Assembly (NCBI RefSeq): GCF_000420025.1
Contig: NZ_ATUD01000001.1
Coordinates: forward strand, 824,877 to 888,876
Source: Patulibacter americanus DSM 16676
GTDB taxonomy: Bacteria; Actinomycetota; Thermoleophilia; Solirubrobacterales; Solirubrobacteraceae
DNA length: 64,000 nucleotides
Direction of reading: 5' to 3'
Shown here: positions 50,286 through 59,653 of the stretch, in pieces
Position numbering within the stretch: the stretch's first letter is position 1
How the letters are laid out: each line of letters begins with the position of its first letter
Program-made: the position numbers and the translations under genes
Notes under the pieces: model-generated
The model's input: the letters and a program-made list of their open reading frames with translations, nothing else
What the model was told of the DNA's origin: nothing
Database searches by the model: none

Positions 50286-51050
50286 TCACGGGACCACCGA
50301 GCAGGTGCGCCCGAGGTCGTCGCGGCCACGCTCGGTCCCCGACGCGCGAGGGGGTCGATGCTCCGCCGGGGCGAACAGCGGGGGCCGTTGCAGAGACCTG
50401 CATACCCTGCGGACCGACTCCTGTGCCTCCGTCCGGCTGAAACCCACCCGTCGCAAGAACCGTATGCACTCGACGCCGCCAACGACGCAGAGGTTCTGGC
50501 GATAGGCGGTCCGCAAATGCCGCAAATGCCCCGATCCGTCACGCACCGTGACCACCGGATCCGCGAACCGCACGGCCGTCCCCCCTCGAGCTGGCCCGCG
50601 CAGGACGGCGATGAGTTCCCAACCCTGGCCGGGCGCCAGCTTGGCCCCGGAAGGCTCGCGGAACCCATCACACGGAAAATGGTCCCCCGTCTCACGCGCG
50701 ACGCGCGCGTCATTGTCGAACCCGATGTGCCCACCGGGACACCGGTTCCCCGGGCGGGACGAGAGCGATCGCAAGCGGTACCGGATCGCGACCCGCGGCC
50801 GGACGGTAGCGAAGCGCCATCCGACGATTTCGTACGTGGGGCCGTCTTCTTCGACCTGGAGGCGCAAGCCACCAAGACCGTCGAGTTCCCCGGGCAAGCC
50901 CAGGACGGAGCCGCCGGAGAACGAGTGGGTGAGCGTCACCCCCTCCGGCGGTCGGTGGTCGTCGCCGCGCCCCGCAGCTACGAGCAGCCAGACGATGGCG
51001 GCGACAGCGACGCAGCCCGCGACCGCCACGAAAGTCGTTCGCCGCTTCAC
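50286..51050 (-). CDS. Hypothetical membrane-anchored protein
   Basis: A 254-residue protein of no family I recognise. Residues 1-28 are a signal anchor (MKRRTTFVAVAGCVAVAAIV). A beta-rich extracytoplasmic domain follows, with YEIVGWRFATVRPRVAIRYR and paired Cys (NRCPGGH, FPCDGF, NLCVVGGVECI). The last ~40 residues are basic and low-complexity. Base composition is less GC-extreme than its neighbours, which suggests recent acquisition or weak selection. Convergent with the wall hydrolase gene. Confidence 0.65.
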   Translation of the reverse strand: MKRRTTFVAVAGCVAVAAIVWLLVAAGRGDDHRPPEGVTLTHSFSGGSVLGLPGELDGLGGLRLQVEEDGPTYEIVGWRFATVRPRVAIRYRLRSLSSRPGNRCPGGHIGFDNDARVARETGDHFPCDGFREPSGAKLAPGQGWELIAVLRGPARGGTAVRFADPVVTVRDGSGHLRHLRTAYRQNLCVVGGVECIRFLRRVGFSRTEAQESVRRVCRSLQRPPLFAPAEHRPPRASGTERGRDDLGRTCSVVP

Positions 51051-51569
51051 TTCTTCCGTTGGCCCGCGTAGTTCCGGTCCGCGCTCGACTACCCCGCGGT
51101 CGGGCGCCGACCCTCGTCCGCCGCAGGCGCCGCGGAAGAGGGTCCGCGCTCGACGCGGAGGTCGCCGCCCCGCACCGGCAGCCCGTCGAGTCGCCGCTCG
51201 AGCGAGAGCGCGAGCAGGACCCGGCGGCGCGCGATGCGGCGCTGGTCCTCTACGCGCACGGGGCGGGGGTCGGGGGGACGGTCATGCGGGGACGAAGGAG
51301 GTCGCACGCCGCCGCGACGGTGAGGCGCGGCGGCGTACGGGGACGGGGCGGCCGTGGGCCGGCGACCAACACACACGTTGGGCCTGGCGCAACCTAGTCC
51401 ATGGCGTGCGGGGCCCGAGCGACCCGTTCGCCCCACCCCCCGCACGACACCCCCGCACATCGCCCCCGTCACTGCGCCCCCGCACCGCGTCCCTGCCCGG
51501 GGCGCGCCCGCGAAGCCGGCCCGACGCGGGGTGGGCCATCCGGCCCCGGATCGTCCCGGCGCCCGTAGC
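51051..51569. other. Intergenic region upstream of a secreted protein
   Basis: A 519-nt gap that must hold the promoters of the two divergent genes. Long open frames cross it on both strands, but they read as GC-driven shadows (Arg/Gly/Pro-rich, no motif). The one structure I see is an 11-bp hairpin at 51306-51336. Confidence 0.45.
51306..51336. terminator. GC-rich hairpin in the 51-kb gap
   Basis: ACGCCGCCGCG (51306-51316), 9-nt loop, CGCGGCGGCGT (51326-51336): a perfect 11-bp stem. No T-run follows on either strand, so it may be a terminator of the GC-rich type or just a repeat. Confidence 0.3.
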
Positions 51570-53222
51570 ATGCGGGCCGTCGTGTCCCCGCTCGCTCGCC
51601 CCCGCCCAGCCCGGCCCGCCGCGACGCCGGCCGCGCTGCTCCTCGCCGTCCTGGCGACGCTCGTCGCCCTGTCGCTCACGGCACCACGGGCGTCGGCCGC
51701 CACGTACGAGGTCTGGTCGTGCCGCGGGCCGCAGGCCGCTCCGACACCGTCGGGCGCGTGGGTGCCGGCGACGGCGCCCGAGACGGCCCCGAAGGCCGTG
51801 ACCGCCGACACCTGCGCGGACGGCGGTGCGCTGCGCGCCGCGCTGATCCCGAACGAGAGCCACGCGAAGGGCGCGGCCTCGCTCACGTTCGGCGCGCCCG
51901 CGGGCACGCGGATCGTCGGGTTCGACGTGGACCACACCGTCGCCACCGGGACGATGGGCTTCTTCTCCCCCGGCAGCTACGTCTCCGAGCTCGTCGCGAC
52001 CGACCCCGGTCCGGGGCAGCCGGCGACCGCGCTCACGGCGTGCTCCGCTCCGCGCCTGGGCAGCGGATGCTCGACCGCGGCCGTCGCCCGCCGCGACGCG
52101 ACCGCCCCCTCCCTCGGCGGCCTCGTCCTCCGCGCCACGTGCCCGTCGAACGGTTGTGGGTCCGCGAACGGCGTGGGGGCCGAGGCGGTCCTGCGCAGCG
52201 CCCGCGTGGCGCTCGACGATCCCGCGGCCCCGGTCGTCGAGAGCGTCGGCGGCACGCTCGCCGGCAGCTCCACGGGCGGGACGCGCACCGTCACCGTCGC
52301 CGCGCGCGACACCGGCGGCGGGGTCGCCGGGATCACCGCCTCGGTCGACGGTGCCCGCCCGATCGTCGACGCCGCCGGCGGGACCTGCGCCGTGCCGTAC
52401 TCCGCCGCGCAGCCCTGCCCCGCGGCGCGCGAGGCGCTCTTCGGCGTCATCACCTCCACGCTCTCGCCCGGCACCCACAGCATCGCGGGCACCGTCGCCG
52501 ACGCGGCGGGCAACCTCACGCCGTGGGGTCCGGTCGCGTTCACCGTCCCCACGAAGGCCTCGAACGGCGCGAAGAGCACCGCTCCGGGGGCCGTCCCCGT
52601 GCCCGGCGGGTCGCCCGTCGCCGTCGACGGCCGCCTGACGGTGACGAGCACGCGCACGAAGAGCGGCCTGCTGCGCCCCTCGGGCCGCCTGACCACCGCG
52701 AAGGGCACGCCGATCGCCCGGGCGAAGGTCCGCCTGACGCGCACACGGATCGGGGCGAAGCGCCCGGTCACCACCGAGCTGAAGACGGTCCGCACGGACC
52801 AGGACGGCCGGTTCACGGCCGCCACGCTCCCCGAGGGGGCGTGGAACGTCGGCGCCGCCGCGGTCGTCCGCGACGGAACCGCCACCGCGGCGCGCCTGCT
52901 CAAGACCCCGCTGCGGGTCACGGCCGACGCGAGCCCCCGCCGCCTGCGGACGGGCGGACGGGCCGTGCTCGCGGGACGCCTCACGGGCGCCGGGCTGTCC
53001 CGCAAGGGCGCGCCGGTGCGGATCCAGGTCATCGCGGGCGGCCGGTGGCGCACGGTCGCCGCGGTCCGCACGGACGCCGTCGGCCGCTGGCGCTGGCGCC
53101 ACCGGTTCACGAAGGTCTCGCGCCCCACGCTGTTCTCGTTCCGCGCCGTCGTGCCGCAGGTCGGCACGTGGCCGTGGGCCGACGTCGCCGGCCGCGCCCC
53201 GACCGTCCGGGTCGACCCGTGA
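51570..53222 (+). CDS. Secreted multidomain protein with carboxypeptidase-regulatory-like domain
   Basis: 550 residues. A signal peptide (AALLLAVLATLVALSLTAPR, cleaved near ASAA-TY) leads to an N-terminal domain with several Cys, beginning YEVWSCRGPQAAP. Ig-like beta domains follow (VTVAARDTGGGVAGITASVD), then a carboxypeptidase-regulatory or transthyretin-like domain (LKTVRTDQDGRFTAATLPEG near 410) and a last beta domain with WRTVAAVRTDAVGRWRWR. Proteins of this plan, starting YEVWSC, are frequent in Solirubrobacterales; that is from memory. Role unknown, perhaps surface binding. The ATG at 51570 lies 12 residues before the hydrophobic core. Confidence 0.8.
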   Translation: MRAVVSPLARPRPARPAATPAALLLAVLATLVALSLTAPRASAATYEVWSCRGPQAAPTPSGAWVPATAPETAPKAVTADTCADGGALRAALIPNESHAKGAASLTFGAPAGTRIVGFDVDHTVATGTMGFFSPGSYVSELVATDPGPGQPATALTACSAPRLGSGCSTAAVARRDATAPSLGGLVLRATCPSNGCGSANGVGAEAVLRSARVALDDPAAPVVESVGGTLAGSSTGGTRTVTVAARDTGGGVAGITASVDGARPIVDAAGGTCAVPYSAAQPCPAAREALFGVITSTLSPGTHSIAGTVADAAGNLTPWGPVAFTVPTKASNGAKSTAPGAVPVPGGSPVAVDGRLTVTSTRTKSGLLRPSGRLTTAKGTPIARAKVRLTRTRIGAKRPVTTELKTVRTDQDGRFTAATLPEGAWNVGAAAVVRDGTATAARLLKTPLRVTADASPRRLRTGGRAVLAGRLTGAGLSRKGAPVRIQVIAGGRWRTVAAVRTDAVGRWRWRHRFTKVSRPTLFSFRAVVPQVGTWPWADVAGRAPTVRVDP

Positions 53223-53301
53223 GCCGGACCGCGATGGCCCGGCGGGTCGGGCGCGTCGGCCGCGCCGCGACCACCGCCAGCACCGCGACGGGAGCGCGCC
53301 G

Positions 53302-53943
53302 GTGAGCCCGGCGATCCCCCGCCCCGAGCGCCCGGCCCCCGTTACGAGCGCAGCGGGCGACGGCGACGGCCCGCGCCTCCCGCGTGACCCCCGCGGCTGG
53401 GCACCGGTCGCCCTCACCGCGGTTCTGGTGACCGTGACGGCGGCCGGCACGCTCGGCGCCTTCGCGGGCGGCGACGGCCCTCCCGCGACCGACACCGCGC
53501 GACTCGCGGCCGTGACCACCGCGCCGCTCACGGCGACCGTCCCCGACGACGCCACGAACGCCGCGGTCGCGACGGAGGCCGCCGCCCGCGCCGTCGAGGC
53601 GCGTCGGCGCGAGCGCGCCGCGATGCGCGCGGCCGAGGAGCGGGCGCAGCGGCGCCGCGAGGCCGCCCGCGAGCGCTGGGAGACGCGCCAGACCGCCGAG
53701 CGCCGCGCCACGCAAGCCCCCACGCAGACCCCGGAACCGGCGGCCGCGCCGTCCCCGGACGCGACGCCCTCGAGCGCCGCTACGCCGCAGCCGACGCCGG
53801 CGCCCACGCCGCAGCCTGCCGCTCCGGCGCCGAAACCGACCCCGAAGCCCCAGCCGGCCCCGAAGCCGAAGCCGCGCCCGGAGGGCACGACGACGACCGC
53901 CGATCCGCCCGTACGGGACGGCGCGGAGGAGTTCGGGGACTAG
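53302..53943 (+). CDS. Membrane-anchored coiled-coil and proline-rich protein
   Basis: A 213-residue protein without a known domain. One transmembrane helix (APVALTAVLVTVTAAGTLGA, ~33-53) is followed by a charged helix, strongly predicted as a coiled coil (RRRERAAMRAAEERAQRRRE, ~100-135), then a Pro/Ala/Lys-rich tail (TPKPQPAPKPKPRPE). The tail is the kind that spans or binds the wall. The GTG start at 53302 follows the secreted gene by 79 nt, so both may be one unit. Two GC-rich hairpins follow the stop. Confidence 0.65.
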   Translation: MSPAIPRPERPAPVTSAAGDGDGPRLPRDPRGWAPVALTAVLVTVTAAGTLGAFAGGDGPPATDTARLAAVTTAPLTATVPDDATNAAVATEAAARAVEARRRERAAMRAAEERAQRRREAARERWETRQTAERRATQAPTQTPEPAAAPSPDATPSSAATPQPTPAPTPQPAAPAPKPTPKPQPAPKPKPRPEGTTTTADPPVRDGAEEFGD

Positions 53944-53945
53944 AC

Positions 53946-53996
53946 CCGCCGCCGACGGGCGGCGGACGCCGCGCCACCGACCCCCGGGGCCGGGGG
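53946..53996. terminator. Two hairpins between convergent genes
   Basis: CCGCCGCC-GACG-GGCGGCGG (53946-53965) begins two bases after the stop of the coiled-coil gene. A second inverted repeat, CCCCCGG/CCGGGGG, spans 53981-53996. Both lie between convergent genes, where terminators are expected; T-runs are absent, which is common in high-GC genomes. Confidence 0.5.
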
Positions 53997-54008
53997 CGCG
54001 GTCCGGTC

Positions 54009-56036
54009 CTACTCGCCCAGCAGCTGCTTGGCGCGCGCGGCGACGTTCGCGCCGGTGATGCCGAGGCGCTCGAGGACCTCGGTGCCCGGGGCCGAGGCGC
54101 CGAAGCGGTCGATGCCGACGGCCGTGTCGACGTACCGCTCCCAGCCCATGGTGATCGCGGCCTCGACGGAGACCTTCGGCACGTTCACCGGCAGGACCTC
54201 GAGCTGGTAGCTCTCGTCCTGCTCGTCGAAGAGCTCCCAGGAGGGCATGGAGACGACGCGGGCCTTGATGCCGTCGGCGGCCAGCACGTCGGCGGCCTCG
54301 ACGGCGGTGCCGACCTCGGCGCCGGTGCCGACGAGGATCACGTCGGCGCCACCCTCGGGCTCGCGCACGACGTAGGCGCCGCGCGCCACGCCCTCCCAGG
54401 CCGCGTCGTCGCCGCCGTCACGCGGCAGCGGCGGCAGGCCCTGACGCGAGAGCGCCAGCACCGCCGGGCCGTCGACGTCCTCGAGGATCGTGCCCCAGGC
54501 CGCCATCGTCTCGACGGAGTCGCCGGGACGGATGACCGTCAGGCTCGGGATCGCGCGCATCGACGCGAGGTGCTCGACGGGCTGGTGGGTCGGGCCGTCC
54601 TCGCCCAGCGCGACGGAGTCGTGCGTGTAGACCCAGGCGACGTGCAGGTTCTGCAGCGCCGACAGGCGGACGGCGCCGCGCATGTAGTCGACGAACTGCA
54701 GGAACGTGGAGCCGTAAGGCCGGACGATGCCGCCGTGCGCGGCCAGGCCGTTGACGATCGCGCCCATGCCGTGCTCGCGCACGCCGAAGTGCACGTTCTG
54801 CCCGACCTCGTCCTTCGTGTAGAAGGACGCGTTCGGCAGCACCGTGTTCGTGGAGGACGAGAGGTCCGCCGCGCCGCCGACGAGCGTCGGGACGAACGGC
54901 TCGAACGCCGCCATGGCGCGCTTGCCGGACACGCGGGAGGCCTCCTTCTCGACGGAGACGGCCTTCAGCGCGTCCTTCACGCCCGGGAGCGGCTTGCCCT
55001 TCCAGGCCAGGTCCCACTCCTTCGCGCGGTCGGCGTCGGCCGCGCGCCAGGCGGCGTAGCGCTCGTCCCACGCCTTGCGGGCCTCGGGGCCGGGGTTGCC
55101 GGCGCGGAACTGCTCGTACACGCCGTCGGGAACGAGGAAGTGCGCGTCCGGGTCCCAGCCCATGGCCTCCTTCGTCAGGCGGACCTCGTCCTCGCCGAGC
55201 GGCGAGCCGTGGGCCTTGTTCGTGCCCTGCTTGTTCGGGGACGGGAAGCCGATGACGGACTTCACCGAGATCAGCGTCGGGCGGACCTCGTCGGCCTCGG
55301 CCTCGTCCAGCGCCTTGCGGATCTGGTCCAGGTCGTTGACGTCCGTGATCGTGAGCGTCTGCCAGCCGTAGGCCTCGTAGCGCTTCGGCACGTCCTCCGA
55401 GAACGAGAAGGACGTCGGGCCGTCGAGCGAGATGTCGTTGTCGTCGTAGAAGACGATCAGGCGGCCCAGGCCGACGTGGCCGGCGAAGGAGGACGCCTCG
55501 GCGGAGATGCCCTCCATGAGGTCGCCGTCGGAGGCGATGCAGTACGTGTGGTGGTCCTGGACCTCCTTGCCGTACTTCTCGCGGAGGAACCGCTCGGCCA
55601 TCGCGATGCCGACGGCGTTCGAGATGCCCTGACCCAGCGGACCGGTCGTGACCTCGATGCCCTCCGTCAGCGGGAGCGGCGTCGCGTCCGGGCCGGAGTC
55701 GGCGTCCGGGAGGTGGAACTCGCGCTCGGGGTGGCCCGGCGTCTTCGAGCCCCACTGGCGGAAGTTCTCGAGGTCCTCGACCGAGATGTCGTAGCCCGCG
55801 AGGTGCAGCGTGGCGTACTGGAGGATCGAGCCGTGCCCGGCGGAGAGCACGAAGCGGTCGCGGTCGACCCACGCCGGCTCGGCCGGGTCGTACTTCATCC
55901 GCTCGGCGTAGAGCACGTAGGCGAGGGGCGCCAGGGCCAGCGGCAGACCGGGGTGTCCCGAGTTCGCCTTCTGGACCGCGTCGATCGACAACGTCCGGAT
56001 CGTGTTGATGCTGAGGGTCGCGTCTGCGGAGCTCAC
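54009..56036 (-). CDS. tkt: Transketolase
   Basis: A 675-residue full-length transketolase of the non-oxidative pentose phosphate pathway. Motifs: [20 protein letters not shown] at the N-terminus, [16 protein letters not shown], the TPP-binding stretch [14 protein letters not shown] followed by [10 protein letters not shown], and in the middle domain [20 protein letters not shown] with the catalytic Glu. The C-terminal domain ends normally. It starts with a GTG; the bases before it (GATACT-GGGCGG-GTG) place a -10-like hexamer 6 nt before the start, so the transcript may be leaderless. No other pentose-phosphate gene is next to it, unlike the usual tkt-tal cluster of actinobacteria. Confidence 0.96.
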   Translation of the reverse strand: MSSADATLSINTIRTLSIDAVQKANSGHPGLPLALAPLAYVLYAERMKYDPAEPAWVDRDRFVLSAGHGSILQYATLHLAGYDISVEDLENFRQWGSKTPGHPEREFHLPDADSGPDATPLPLTEGIEVTTGPLGQGISNAVGIAMAERFLREKYGKEVQDHHTYCIASDGDLMEGISAEASSFAGHVGLGRLIVFYDDNDISLDGPTSFSFSEDVPKRYEAYGWQTLTITDVNDLDQIRKALDEAEADEVRPTLISVKSVIGFPSPNKQGTNKAHGSPLGEDEVRLTKEAMGWDPDAHFLVPDGVYEQFRAGNPGPEARKAWDERYAAWRAADADRAKEWDLAWKGKPLPGVKDALKAVSVEKEASRVSGKRAMAAFEPFVPTLVGGAADLSSSTNTVLPNASFYTKDEVGQNVHFGVREHGMGAIVNGLAAHGGIVRPYGSTFLQFVDYMRGAVRLSALQNLHVAWVYTHDSVALGEDGPTHQPVEHLASMRAIPSLTVIRPGDSVETMAAWGTILEDVDGPAVLALSRQGLPPLPRDGGDDAAWEGVARGAYVVREPEGGADVILVGTGAEVGTAVEAADVLAADGIKARVVSMPSWELFDEQDESYQLEVLPVNVPKVSVEAAITMGWERYVDTAVGIDRFGASAPGTEVLERLGITGANVAARAKQLLGE

Positions 56037-56042
56037 CCGCCC

Positions 56043-56048
56043 AGTATC
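56043..56048 (-). promoter_or_regulatory. Candidate -10 box of transketolase
   Basis: GATACT on the minus strand, followed by GGGCGG and the GTG start. The same TGGGCGGGTG junction follows the -10 box of the pyrophosphatase gene at 62761. Confidence 0.4.
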
Positions 56049-56281
56049 CCGATCCTGGGCCGGAGTCCAAGGGCCAGGGTGTGAATGGGGGTCGGATGAC
56101 GGAGGCCGAGCACCGGCGCGACGGGCCCGGCGACGCGTCCGCCGCGCGGCCCGGCGCTCGCCGACGATCGCGAACGCTGCTCGCGTCAGCACCCACCCGA
56201 CTGGCTCCGGCCGGGACCCGGGCCGACACTCCCGGGGCTGGCCGCACGGCCCGCCGCCGCCCCCCGAGCCCGGAAGACCCC

Positions 56282-57340
56282 GTGTCCGACCGCACCCCCG
56301 CCCCGCCCGCCGTCCCCGAGCCCGCCGCCACGATGCGCGCCGTGCAGCTGCACGGGTTCGGCGGCGCCGACGTCCTGGACGTGACGGACCTGCCGCGCCC
56401 CGAGCCGGGACCGGGTCAGATCCTGATCCGCGTGACGGCCGCCGGGGTGAACTTCGCCGACGTCCTGCGCCGGCGGGGCGACCTCTACCCCGTGCCGACG
56501 CCGCTGCCGTTCGTGCCGGGGGCCGAGGTCGCCGGGACCGTCGCGGCCCTCGGCCCCGGCGTCGACGGTCCCGCCGTGGGGACGCGCGTGATGTCGGTCG
56601 TGGGCGACGACGCCTCGGGCGGGTACGCCGAGTTCGCCGTCGCCTACGCCGGGAGCGTCGTCCCGATCCCCGCCGGGCTCGACGACGACACCGCCGCCGG
56701 CGTCGTCGTCGCGGGCCTCACCGCGGTCCTCCTGCTCGACGCGGCGGCGCGGATGCAGCCGGGCGACGCGGTGCTCGTCCCCGCGGCCGCGGGCGGCGTC
56801 GGCGGCTTCGCGGTACAGGTCGCGAAGCTGCTCGGGGCGGGGACCGTCATCGGCACGGCGAGCACGGAGGAGAAGCGCGCCGCCGCCGCGGCCCTGGGCG
56901 CCGACCACGTCCTGGACCCGGAGTCCCCGGGCTGGGCGCAGCGCGTCCGCGACCTGACCGGCGGGCGCGGCGTGGACGTCGCGCTCGAGATGACCGGCGG
57001 CGACCGCCTGGCCGAGACCCTGGCCGCGCTGGCTCCGTTCGGCCGGCTCGTCGTCTACGGCGCCGCGGCCGGCGTGGCGGGCAGCGTCGACGGGGCCGCC
57101 CGTGACGCCTTCCTCTACGACCCCGCCCCGAACCAGTCCCTGACGGGCTTCACGCTCGGCGGGTGGTTCGAACACCGGCCGGCCGTCGCGGGCGCGGCGC
57201 TCGGACGGCTCGTCGAGTGGGTCGCGAGCGGCCAGGTCGAGGCACCCCGCCCCCGCGCGCTGCCGCTCGACGAGGCGCGCGAGGCCCACCGGGCGCTCGA
57301 GGCGGGCGAGGTCACGGGGAAGCTCGTCCTCCGGCCCTGA
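56282..57340 (+). CDS. NAD(P)H:quinone oxidoreductase, zinc-less MDR family
   Basis: A 352-residue quinone oxidoreductase. The domain begins [20 protein letters not shown], has [19 protein letters not shown], and the nucleotide motif [20 protein letters not shown] (AxxGGVG) near residue 170. There are no zinc ligands, as usual for QOR. It would reduce quinones or enones with NADPH. The GTG at 56282 has GGAAG 5 nt upstream; the ATG at 56333, right at the conserved domain, is the alternative. Divergent from transketolase. Confidence 0.92.
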   Translation: MSDRTPAPPAVPEPAATMRAVQLHGFGGADVLDVTDLPRPEPGPGQILIRVTAAGVNFADVLRRRGDLYPVPTPLPFVPGAEVAGTVAALGPGVDGPAVGTRVMSVVGDDASGGYAEFAVAYAGSVVPIPAGLDDDTAAGVVVAGLTAVLLLDAAARMQPGDAVLVPAAAGGVGGFAVQVAKLLGAGTVIGTASTEEKRAAAAALGADHVLDPESPGWAQRVRDLTGGRGVDVALEMTGGDRLAETLAALAPFGRLVVYGAAAGVAGSVDGAARDAFLYDPAPNQSLTGFTLGGWFEHRPAVAGAALGRLVEWVASGQVEAPRPRALPLDEAREAHRALEAGEVTGKLVLRP

Positions 57341-57421
57341 GCCGCCTGGGCGGAAGCCGGGCGCGCCCCCGTCCGGTCAGTCGGCGGCGGTCGACTCTCG
57401 GCCGCCGTTGCGCCGTGCTCG

Positions 57422-59110
57422 TCAGTCGGCGGCGGCGCGACGGGGCGGGGCCACGGGGAGCCGGGCGCGCAGCTCCGTGCCGCCCGCCGCACCGCGGCGC
57501 AGGGTGAGCGTGCCGCCCGCGAGGTGCGCCCGCTCCCGCATGCCCGTGACGCCGAAGCCGCCGCGCTGGACGAGCGCCGCCTCGTCCACGCCGCGGCCGT
57601 CGTCGCGGACGGACACGTCGACGCCCGTCGCGTCGCGGGTGACCTCGATCGCGCAGCGCGCGGCCTCGGCGTGCTTGACGACGTTCGTCAGCGCTTCCTG
57701 CACCAGGCGGTAGATCGCGGTCTCGACCTCGGGGTCCAGCCGGTCCTCGCCCAGGTCGACGTGGAGGTCGATCTCGAGCGCCGCGGTCTCGCCCACGCCG
57801 CGCGCGAGGCTGTCGAGCGCCGGCGCCAGGCCGAGCTCGTCGAGCGCCGCGGGGCGCAGCTCGGTGATCAGCGTGCGCAGCTTCGTGATCTCGCCGCCGA
57901 GGGCGTCGAGGACCTCGCCCACGGCCTCGGCCGTCGTCTCGTCCGGGCTGCGCTGCTGGGCGACGGACAGGCGCACGCGCAGGCCGGCCAGGCCCTGCAG
58001 CGTCTCGTCGTGCAGCTCGCGCGCCCAGCGCCGGCGCTCCTGCTCGGCGGAGTCCAGCGCGTCGCGCAGGCGGCTCTCGCTGACGTTCTGCGCGGTGGCC
58101 ACGGCGGTCGCGGCGCTGGCGGCGAACGCGAGCAGCAGCTCCTCGTCGTCCGGGGTGAAGGTGCCGTCGTCGCTGTCGATCCGGTCGACGGCCACCAGGA
58201 CGCCGAGCCCGCGGCCCCGGAAGACGAGCGGGACGAGCAGGCAGCTCGTGGCGTCGGCGATCCCCAGCGCGGACGCGGGCACCCGCAGGTTCGCGGCGCT
58301 CTCGCGGCGCGGGCGGCCCGCGCGCAGGACGTCGCCGGCGGTCGACCCGGCGAGCGGCACCGCGGTGCCGGCGAGGGATGCGCCGCCCACGCCCGCCGCG
58401 GCGGCGATCTCGATCTGGTCGCCCTGCGGCAGCGAGATGAACATCGTGCGCGCGCCGACGAGGGCGCGGCCGCGCTTCACGATCAGCTCGAGCACACGGT
58501 CGAGGTCGGTCTCCGCCCCCACGGCGCGCGCGATCGTCGTCGTGGCGGCCAGCACCTGGTTCACGCGCTGCAGCTCGTCGTGGCGGTTCTGCACCTCGTT
58601 GACGATGCGCGCGTTCTCGACCGCCACGGCCGCCCAGTCGGCGAGGACGATGAGCGCCTCCTCGTCGGCCCCGTCGAAGGGCACCCCACCCTCCTTCTCC
58701 GTCAGGTAGATGTTGCCCCAGGACGCGCCGCGGACCACGATCGGCACGCCGAGGAACGTCGTCATCGGCGGGTGGCCGGCGGGGAACCCGAACGACTGCG
58801 GGTGGTCCTGCAGGTCGTCGAGCCGCAGCGGCTCGGGCTCCTCGATCAGGACGCCGAGGATGCCGCGGCCGTGCGGCAGGTCGCCGATCGCGCGCTGCGC
58901 CTCGGCGTCGACGCCGCGGGTGAGGAAGCGCGCCAGCCGCTCCCGGTCGCCGTCCAGGATGCCCAGCGCGGCGTAGTGCGCGCCGGTCAGCTCCTGGGCG
59001 GCGGACAGGATGTTGGTCAGCAGCGCCTCGGGGTCGAGCTCCTCCACGAAGGAGCGGCCGACGGCGATCAGGCGCCGGAGGCGGGGTTCGTCGAGCGTGT
59101 CGGAGGCCAT
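57422..59110 (-). CDS. GAF-GAF sensor histidine kinase (NarL-type, HisKA_3)
   Basis: A 562-residue cytosolic kinase. Two GAF domains fill residues ~20-165 and ~195-340 (VGRSFVEELDPEALLTNILS starts the first). HisKA_3 follows, with the phospho-His in RRWARELHDETLQGLAGLRV near 375, and an HATPase_c domain with QEALTNVVKHA, DDGRGVD and GGFGVTGMRERA. The plan resembles DevS/DosT. No response regulator lies beside it, so its partner is elsewhere. The ATG at 59110 lacks a good Shine-Dalgarno sequence; GTG codons at 59134 and 59137 with GGAG upstream are possible. Confidence 0.92.
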   Translation of the reverse strand: MASDTLDEPRLRRLIAVGRSFVEELDPEALLTNILSAAQELTGAHYAALGILDGDRERLARFLTRGVDAEAQRAIGDLPHGRGILGVLIEEPEPLRLDDLQDHPQSFGFPAGHPPMTTFLGVPIVVRGASWGNIYLTEKEGGVPFDGADEEALIVLADWAAVAVENARIVNEVQNRHDELQRVNQVLAATTTIARAVGAETDLDRVLELIVKRGRALVGARTMFISLPQGDQIEIAAAAGVGGASLAGTAVPLAGSTAGDVLRAGRPRRESAANLRVPASALGIADATSCLLVPLVFRGRGLGVLVAVDRIDSDDGTFTPDDEELLLAFAASAATAVATAQNVSESRLRDALDSAEQERRRWARELHDETLQGLAGLRVRLSVAQQRSPDETTAEAVGEVLDALGGEITKLRTLITELRPAALDELGLAPALDSLARGVGETAALEIDLHVDLGEDRLDPEVETAIYRLVQEALTNVVKHAEAARCAIEVTRDATGVDVSVRDDGRGVDEAALVQRGGFGVTGMRERAHLAGGTLTLRRGAAGGTELRARLPVAPPRRAAAD

Positions 59111-59194
59111 GGGGTCGGAGGGACCGTAGAACACCACGACGGCTCCGCGGAACCCCCCGATGGCGCGACGCACGGCGGCGGGCACCATGGAACC

Positions 59195-59653
59195 GTGTCC
59201 AGCTCCACCCACCTCCAGCTGTCCGCGCTGCTCGCCCGCGACGCGATGCGCCGCCGGCTCGTCGTCTGCGCCGGGGCGATGGGGGTGCGCGAGGCCGCGG
59301 CCGAGATGACGCGCCAGGGCGTGCGGTGCCTCCTGATCGAGCGTCCGCTGCGCGGCGCCGGCACGGACGGCCCCGGCTGGGCGGTCGTGACGGACGAGGA
59401 CCTGCTCGCCGCCGTCGTCGACGTCGCCGGCCCCGAGCGGCTCGTGCGCGCGATCGGCCGCCCGCTCGTCGTGGTCGACGCGGACGACGACCTCGCGGCC
59501 GTCGGCGCCGGCCTGCTGCGCGCCGGCACCTCGCACGCGCTCGTCACGGAGCACGACGAGCCGGTCGGGCTCGTGACCGCCGCCGACGTGCTCGCCGCGC
59601 TGGGCGGCACGCACGTCGCCGAGCTCGACGTCAGATCTCGATGCGCGGCTTGA
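59195..59653 (+). CDS. CBS domain pair protein
   Basis: A 152-residue protein made of two CBS motifs. The first runs from ARDAMRRRLVVCAGAMGVRE to AVVTDEDLLAAVV, the second from RPLVVVDADDDLAAVGAGLL to PVGLVTAADVLAAL. CBS pairs bind adenine nucleotides and usually regulate a partner. It is divergent from the histidine kinase by 84 nt, so a functional link is possible. It starts with GTG. Its last 23 bases overlap the convergent YhgE-like gene. Confidence 0.87.
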   Translation: MSSSTHLQLSALLARDAMRRRLVVCAGAMGVREAAAEMTRQGVRCLLIERPLRGAGTDGPGWAVVTDEDLLAAVVDVAGPERLVRAIGRPLVVVDADDDLAAVGAGLLRAGTSHALVTEHDEPVGLVTAADVLAALGGTHVAELDVRSRCAA

